A stretch of DNA of 55,733 bases. It comes from CAZQKW01 sp964594075 (lineage in GTDB: Bacteria > Desulfobacterota > WTBG01 > CAIYCZ01). Shown here piece by piece: positions 52,519 to 55,733 of the stretch. Below the pieces are notes generated by a model. It was not told the DNA's origin and ran no database searches. It worked only from the letters and a program-made list of their open reading frames with translations. Position 1 is the stretch's first letter; each line of letters begins with the position of its first letter. Where the stretch lies: assembly GCA_964594075.1 (NCBI GenBank), contig CAZQKW010000025.1:1-55733 (forward strand), in the 5' to 3' direction. A program made the position numbers and the translations under genes.

Positions 52519-53507
52519 AGCGATTACTTTTGAAGCGATTACTTCCGGTGTTATGTTTGATAACCGGCGTATGGTGTGCCGGCTGTAAAGGGCGCATATA
52601 TAGCTATGAGGAGGTTTTGCCGCCGGGATGGCAATCGGCTGCGGCAACCTTCATAAATAACCGTGATGCCGTAACCGGCTACGGAATTGATGCCGCTGAT
52701 ATTGAAAAAGGATTTGTTTACCGCGACGGGGATTACACCGAGCTTCTGCCGCCCGGCTGGATATCAGCCAGAGCATATGCCATTAATGACGACGGCGTTG
52801 TCGTGGGCGAAGGAAATGACGGGATAACTGATCGAGGATTTATTTATAATGAAGACAATGCAGAGCCGTTTTTAGAACTGCTGCCACCGGATTGGACTGC
52901 TGCCGCGGCTTTTTTCATACACAACAACGGCACGGTGATTGGATGGGGAATTGATGGCTCTCAGACTGCAAAGGGATTTATATATCGCGACGGACGCTAT
53001 ACCGAACTATTACCAGACGGATGGAAACGGGCCGAAGCCTATGCCATCAATGCCAGCGGCGTGGTGGTGGGCATGGGTTTTAACGGTTCAACCAATGCAG
53101 GATTTGTTTACCGCGACGGGGAGTATAACGAGTTGTTGCCGCCCGGATGGTCTGCGTCAGAGGCATGGGCGGTCAATGCGGGTGGCATGATCGTGGGAGA
53201 CGGTTCTGACGGCGATACCGATAAGGGTTTTATTTATTCGAATGGCGAATACACCGAATTGCTGCCGTCCGGTTGGCAGTATGCTTATGCCTATGCCATA
53301 AACAGCACCGGCGCGGTTGCCGGATGGGGCGCAGATAAAGACGTTGTTGAAAAAGGGTTTGTTTACAGCAGAGGTCTATACCGCGAACTGCTGCCAGGCG
53401 GATGGATTGATGCCTATGCGTTTTCTATTAATGACAGCGGCACGGTAGTCGGTGCCGGCGATGATGCTCAAGGGATACTGAAGGGATTTATCGCAGTCCC
53501 GCAATAA
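52488..53507 (+). CDS. Lipoprotein with seven HAF-like repeats (probable beta-propeller)
   Basis: This 339-residue protein starts at a GTG with AGGAG seven bases upstream, overlapping the end of the beta-helix gene by 31 bases. A lipobox (VWCAGC) ends the signal peptide near residue 33. The rest is seven tandem copies of a unit of about 42 residues, each with ELLPPGW, an AYAIN-like turn, a VVVG strand and KGFIYRDG. They resemble the HAF extracellular repeat. Seven units of this size would close a seven-bladed propeller. Overlap with the upstream gene suggests that the two act together on the cell surface. Confidence 0.82.
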   Translation: MRTTTKPQYLKRLLLKRLLPVLCLITGVWCAGCKGRIYSYEEVLPPGWQSAAATFINNRDAVTGYGIDAADIEKGFVYRDGDYTELLPPGWISARAYAINDDGVVVGEGNDGITDRGFIYNEDNAEPFLELLPPDWTAAAAFFIHNNGTVIGWGIDGSQTAKGFIYRDGRYTELLPDGWKRAEAYAINASGVVVGMGFNGSTNAGFVYRDGEYNELLPPGWSASEAWAVNAGGMIVGDGSDGDTDKGFIYSNGEYTELLPSGWQYAYAYAINSTGAVAGWGADKDVVEKGFVYSRGLYRELLPGGWIDAYAFSINDSGTVVGAGDDAQGILKGFIAVPQ

Positions 53508-53526
53508 AAGTTCTTTCCTGCCGTAT

Positions 53527-53563
53527 AAAAAGCCTGCGCAGATTAATGGTAGCAGGCTTTTTT
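53527..53563 (+). terminator. Rho-independent terminator after the repeat lipoprotein gene
   Basis: AAAAAGCCTGC (53527-53537) pairs with GCAGGCTTTTT (from 53552) across a 14-base loop, followed by more T-rich sequence. This is a strong intrinsic terminator 20 bases after the stop codon. Confidence 0.9.
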
Positions 53564-53634
53564 ATTTATTGACGCACCTGCCCGGCTTTTTATATATATC
53601 CATACGTTGTCATTATTAAGGGAGCATAATCGCC

Positions 53635-53739
53635 ATGGACAAAAATGCTCGGCAAAACACAGACCTTGAACTTCTTCAAATCAGCGCCAGCAGTTACCAA
53701 ACAATGACAATGAATAATTGCATACGTATGCATGCATGA
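53635..53739 (+). CDS. Short ORF, possibly the 5' end of a gene cut by the transposase unit
   Basis: A 34-residue frame (MDKNARQNTDLELLQISASS then YQTMTMN) starts at an ATG with AAGGGAG about ten bases upstream, a better ribosome site than most here. It ends inside the start of the transposase gene. LELLQISASSYQTM faintly recalls the N-terminus of methyltransferases with a dimerisation domain, so it could be the stub of such a gene interrupted at the palindrome at 53719. This is a weak inference, and it may be a real leader peptide. Confidence 0.35.
   Translation: MDKNARQNTDLELLQISASSYQTMTMNNCIRMHA
53719..53732. repeat. 14-base perfect palindrome at the transposase start
   Basis: TGCATACGTATGCA is a perfect palindrome that ends on the first base of the transposase start codon. 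It may mark the left border of the transposed unit or an operator. It differs in sequence from the GTAGGGGCGA palindromes. Confidence 0.5.
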
Positions 53740-54289
53740 TTCTACCATACATAAGCGTCGGTCGGTCCGGCTGCCCGATTTCGATTATGCGCAGAACGGC
53801 GCATATTTTATGACCATTTGCGCCCATAACCGAAAATGTTTATTTGGTGAAATGACCAATGGAAAGATACCGTTAAATGACATCGGCGAAATTTTTTCCC
53901 GATGTTGGCATGCGATACCAAAACATTTTTGTTATGTTACATTGGATGCATTCATGGTGATACCGAATCATATCCATGGGATAATCATAATTAATAATAA
54001 TAATAATGATAATGTAGGGGCGAGGCATGCCTCGCCCCCACAGGAACGACCATCCGGACCAGAACCACAATCAATTGGTGCAATTGTCGGCTCATTTAAA
54101 TCCGCCGTTACCAAACACATTAACGAAATACGAGCAACCACCAGCGCACCAGTCTGGCAACGAAATTATTATGAACATATTATCCGCAACGATGATTCCC
54201 TTAATGTCATCCGGCAATATATCTTGGACAATCCGGCAGCATGGGACGTGGATGATGAAAACCCGGCAAATATGCATAAAATATTGTAG
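53732..54289 (+). mobile_element. REP-associated tyrosine transposase (RAYT, Y1_Tnp)
   Basis: This 185-residue single-strand HUH transposase is of the IS200-like/RAYT group. The HUH pair is in VIPNHIHGIIII (His80, His82) and the catalytic Tyr in RNYYEHIIRN (Tyr146 or 147). The N-terminal RRSVRLPDFDYAQNGAYFMT is typical. The protein has an Asn-rich insert (INNNNNDN) followed by VGARHASPP, encoded by a palindrome inside the gene at 54014-54041. Its stop codon TAG lies inside a second palindrome at 54286-54313. RAYTs mobilise or maintain such REP palindromes in genomes and are usually single-copy, domesticated genes. Confidence 0.9.
54014..54041. repeat. REP-like palindrome, copy 2 (inside the transposase gene)
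   Basis: GTAGGGGCGAGGCA is followed by TGCCTCGCCCCCAC, an almost perfect inverted repeat (one mismatch) with the core of the palindrome at 48114. It keeps the reading frame of the transposase and encodes VGARHASPP. Confidence 0.88.
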
Positions 54290-54313
54290 GGGCGAGGCAT
54301 GCCTCTCCCCTAC
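54286..54313. repeat. REP-like palindrome, copy 3 (carries the transposase stop codon)
   Basis: GTAGGGGCGAGGCA is followed by TGCCTCTCCCCTAC, with one mismatch across the dyad. Bases 54287-54289 are the TAG that ends the transposase. Confidence 0.88.
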
Positions 54314-54439
54314 GGGAACACAATATGGTTAATTTCATAAAATTTATTTGCTGATTATTTCCAAAAAGGGTACAGTTTACCTACATTGGACACAAGAATA
54401 GATCCAATAAAAAATACAAAATCCGAAGGTTATTAATCT

Positions 54440-54763
54440 ATGAAAAATAGAAAAATTAAGACTATTCTTGCCGAACTGCGCTCAAGTTTTGAGGCGCTGT
54501 ATGGCGATCGTCTGGTTTCAATCATACTTTTCGGTTCTCATGCCCGCGGTCATGCTGAACAGGGTTCAGATATTGATGTATTAGTTGTCCTGAAAGATGC
54601 AGTAAATCCGGGTACAGAGATCATACGCACCAGCGAAATAAGATCCGCTCTTTCTTTAAAATATGATGTAGTGGTTTCCTGCATTTATGTTTCAGCAGAA
54701 CGCTACCAAACAGAGCAGAGTCCTCTACTTATTAATATACGCAGAGAGGGTGTACCGGCATGA
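54440..54763 (+). CDS. MNT-type minimal nucleotidyltransferase
   Basis: This 107-residue nucleotidyltransferase has the motif IILFGSHARGHAEQGSDIDVLVV, the GS and D-x-D of the fold, and a third acidic residue in YDVVVSCIYVS. Its stop overlaps the next ATG by four bases. It is the antitoxin-type partner of the HEPN gene that follows, though that partner is truncated. This is a different family branch from the MntA at 9699. Confidence 0.85.
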   Translation: MKNRKIKTILAELRSSFEALYGDRLVSIILFGSHARGHAEQGSDIDVLVVLKDAVNPGTEIIRTSEIRSALSLKYDVVVSCIYVSAERYQTEQSPLLINIRREGVPA

Positions 54764-54942
54764 CTCCTGAGCAGGCTGGTCTTATTAGAAAAGCACAGGA
54801 CAGCCTTAAAGCCGCACAATTACTTGCTGCACAGGGGCTTCATCATTTTGCAGCCTCGCGTGCCTACTATACAATGTTTTATGTCGCAGAAGCACTTCTG
54901 TTAGGAGAGAATCCGGATATAATATGTCGGTTATGCGGGTAA
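54760..54942 (+). pseudogene. Truncated HEPN-domain gene
   Basis: This 60-residue frame covers only the first half of a HEPN protein: LIRKAQDSLKAAQLLAAQGL and ASRAYYTMFYVAEALLLGE are the two N-terminal helices of the HEPN family that pairs with MNT genes. The expected KHSAVISAF region with the R-x4-6-H nuclease motif is missing, and the tail NPDIICRLCG does not match the family. An unrelated frame begins at 54924, so the gene has lost its 3' half by deletion or rearrangement. Confidence 0.75.
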
Positions 54943-55301
54943 AGAAACTATTTAGTGAAGAAGTGAAGCATCGCCATGCTGAGCGGGAACACAGCATGAC
55001 GTTAACACACGGGCAAAGATATATTTTGCGGGAATTGCGGATTTTGTTCGAAATGCACCATGAAGAAGATTTAAAGGGGCAGAAAAATATTTTGGAGAAA
55101 GCCTTTCGGGGGCAGCTTACTGATGCGGTTAAGCGAGAGCTTAATCTTCTTCGACGCAACAGTGTAACCGGTACCGACCTTCTCAAGAATCTCACCCGCA
55201 TCTACCACCAGCACAATATGCGGGACTGGCAGGATAACCGGAGCCGACTGCCTGAAGACAATCCGGTGCCCAAGATTGTATGCAGTGAACGTTTAGTATG
55301 A
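54924..55301 (+). CDS. ORF of unknown function, possibly the C-terminus of a larger gene
   Basis: This 125-residue frame overlaps the broken HEPN gene. It is Lys/Arg/Glu-rich and helical (LRILFEMHHEEDLKGQKNIL, VKRELNLLRRNSVTGTDLL, KNLTRIYHQHNMRDWQDNRS). The second half faintly resembles the C-terminal tails of large helicase-like proteins, but I would not assign a function. The start lacks a clear ribosome site. It may be a gene tail left by the same rearrangement that truncated the HEPN gene. Confidence 0.45.
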   Translation: MSVMRVKKLFSEEVKHRHAEREHSMTLTHGQRYILRELRILFEMHHEEDLKGQKNILEKAFRGQLTDAVKRELNLLRRNSVTGTDLLKNLTRIYHQHNMRDWQDNRSRLPEDNPVPKIVCSERLV

Positions 55302-55334
55302 AGCCTGGTTAGCCCCCCGTCTCTGAAGCGGTTT

Positions 55335-55562
55335 TTATGCCTTTTTACGTTGTGCAAGTGCCTCCGCGCACCAGATGCAGAGAATGCGCGGCAGGGTTTT
55401 CGGATAGGTAACCTTTTCCTTCCCCAGCCCCCAGTCAACAATATCCTCAATCGGCAATTCTTCTCTGACCAGATGGTCCATGCACACGCCCATGCCGCAG
55501 GCAAGACAAACTGCTACGGCAGGTGTTTGCGTTCCTTTTTGTGCGCAAATATAACAATTCAA
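55335..55562 (-). CDS. Small zinc-binding protein (DUF2180-like)
   Basis: This is a 75-residue protein. The frame extends further upstream, but a TTG at 55562 has AGGAGC within six to ten bases and gives LNCYICAQKG, where this family normally begins, so I start there. It has CYIC, CLACGMGVCMDH and CIWCAEA: paired cysteines and a His that could bind two zinc ions. The family has no known function. Downstream, to 55734, is window edge without further features. Confidence 0.75.
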   Translation of the reverse strand: MNCYICAQKGTQTPAVAVCLACGMGVCMDHLVREELPIEDIVDWGLGKEKVTYPKTLPRILCIWCAEALAQRKKA

Positions 55563-55733
55563 TGGTCGCTCCTTTTTCTTTTTATGTCCCGTTGACCCCA
55601 CCAACAGTGCGGGTAACCTTCCCGCACTTGTATAAAAAACCATAGCCCAACAAGAGCGGCAAGTCAATAGGTTCCGCCATGGGAGTTTCCTGAGTTTTGG
55701 TTAGGTAAGTGCATCCAAGAAATCAAAGCACAA

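Noticed and set aside
52560..53507. Regular repeats that could be mistaken for a CRISPR array
   Set aside because: The period is about 126 bases, every unit is in frame and coding, and copies differ by codon changes; there are no spacers or cas genes anywhere in the window.

Overview
The window is bacterial, protein-dense DNA of moderate GC content from a Gram-negative organism: it has a type II secretion system with a lipoprotein secretin, a TonB-dependent receptor, a sigma-54 activator and several lipoprotein or Sec signal peptides. Gene families such as the small MPKHSH protein, the GspL built from PilM-like and PilN-like parts, and C-terminal domains resembling the CFI-box family point to a deltaproteobacterial (Desulfobacterota-like) or related uncultured lineage. 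That placement is inference; no marker gene here settles it.

Layout. 0.3-3.4 kb: two metallo-beta-lactamase-fold hydrolases, a small cytoplasmic protein, adenylate kinase and a FlK-type thioesterase. 3.6-12 kb is an accessory patch: a DUF4258 toxin-antitoxin-like pair next to a 97 percent identical but truncated second thioesterase copy; an XRE regulator with an inverted-repeat operator facing a large secreted M4 metalloprotease; a small secreted protein sharing the protease's C-terminal domain; a HepT/MntA module beside a broken second copy of a 3'-phosphoesterase gene; and an alpha/beta hydrolase. 11.9-23.2 kb: a type II secretion operon in the order E-F-G-H-I-J-K-L-M-D, without gspC or a prepilin peptidase. 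23.2-28.9 kb (minus strand): ABC-type binding protein, sensor kinase, sigma-54 response regulator and TonB-dependent receptor, arranged as one operon.

29.3-36.2 kb: a dedicated type II fatty-acid/polyketide-like gene set with two active ketosynthases, one ketosynthase homologue that has lost its active-site cysteine (chain-length-factor-like), a ketoreductase, an enlarged acyl carrier protein, AcpS, and a double hot-dog dehydratase. It runs on into a DEDDh exonuclease, a methyltransferase, two GT-C-type membrane proteins (one split by a frameshift in a T8 run) and a condensation-domain-like acyltransferase (36.2-42.6 kb). I read this as a pathway that builds an unusual acyl chain and probably attaches it to a glycolipid or envelope component. 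A near-consensus sigma-54 promoter and an upstream inverted repeat precede it, right beside the sigma-54 activator gene. This is the strongest candidate for an undescribed system.

42.7-48 kb: inositol-monophosphatase-family protein, then a minus-strand operon of AI-2E-family permease, gatC, gatA and an AMIN/Amidase_3 cell-wall amidase. 48.1-55.7 kb is accessory again: a DUF4143 ATPase with a predicted leaderless transcript and a perfect 13-bp inverted repeat across its promoter, tRNA-Gln(TTG), a DedA protein, a secreted beta-helix protein carrying the same C-terminal domain as the protease, a lipoprotein with seven HAF-like repeats, a REP-associated transposase (RAYT) with its palindromes, an MNT/truncated-HEPN remnant, a fragmentary ORF and a DUF2180-like zinc protein.

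All names come from reading motifs and recalling families. No database search was run.
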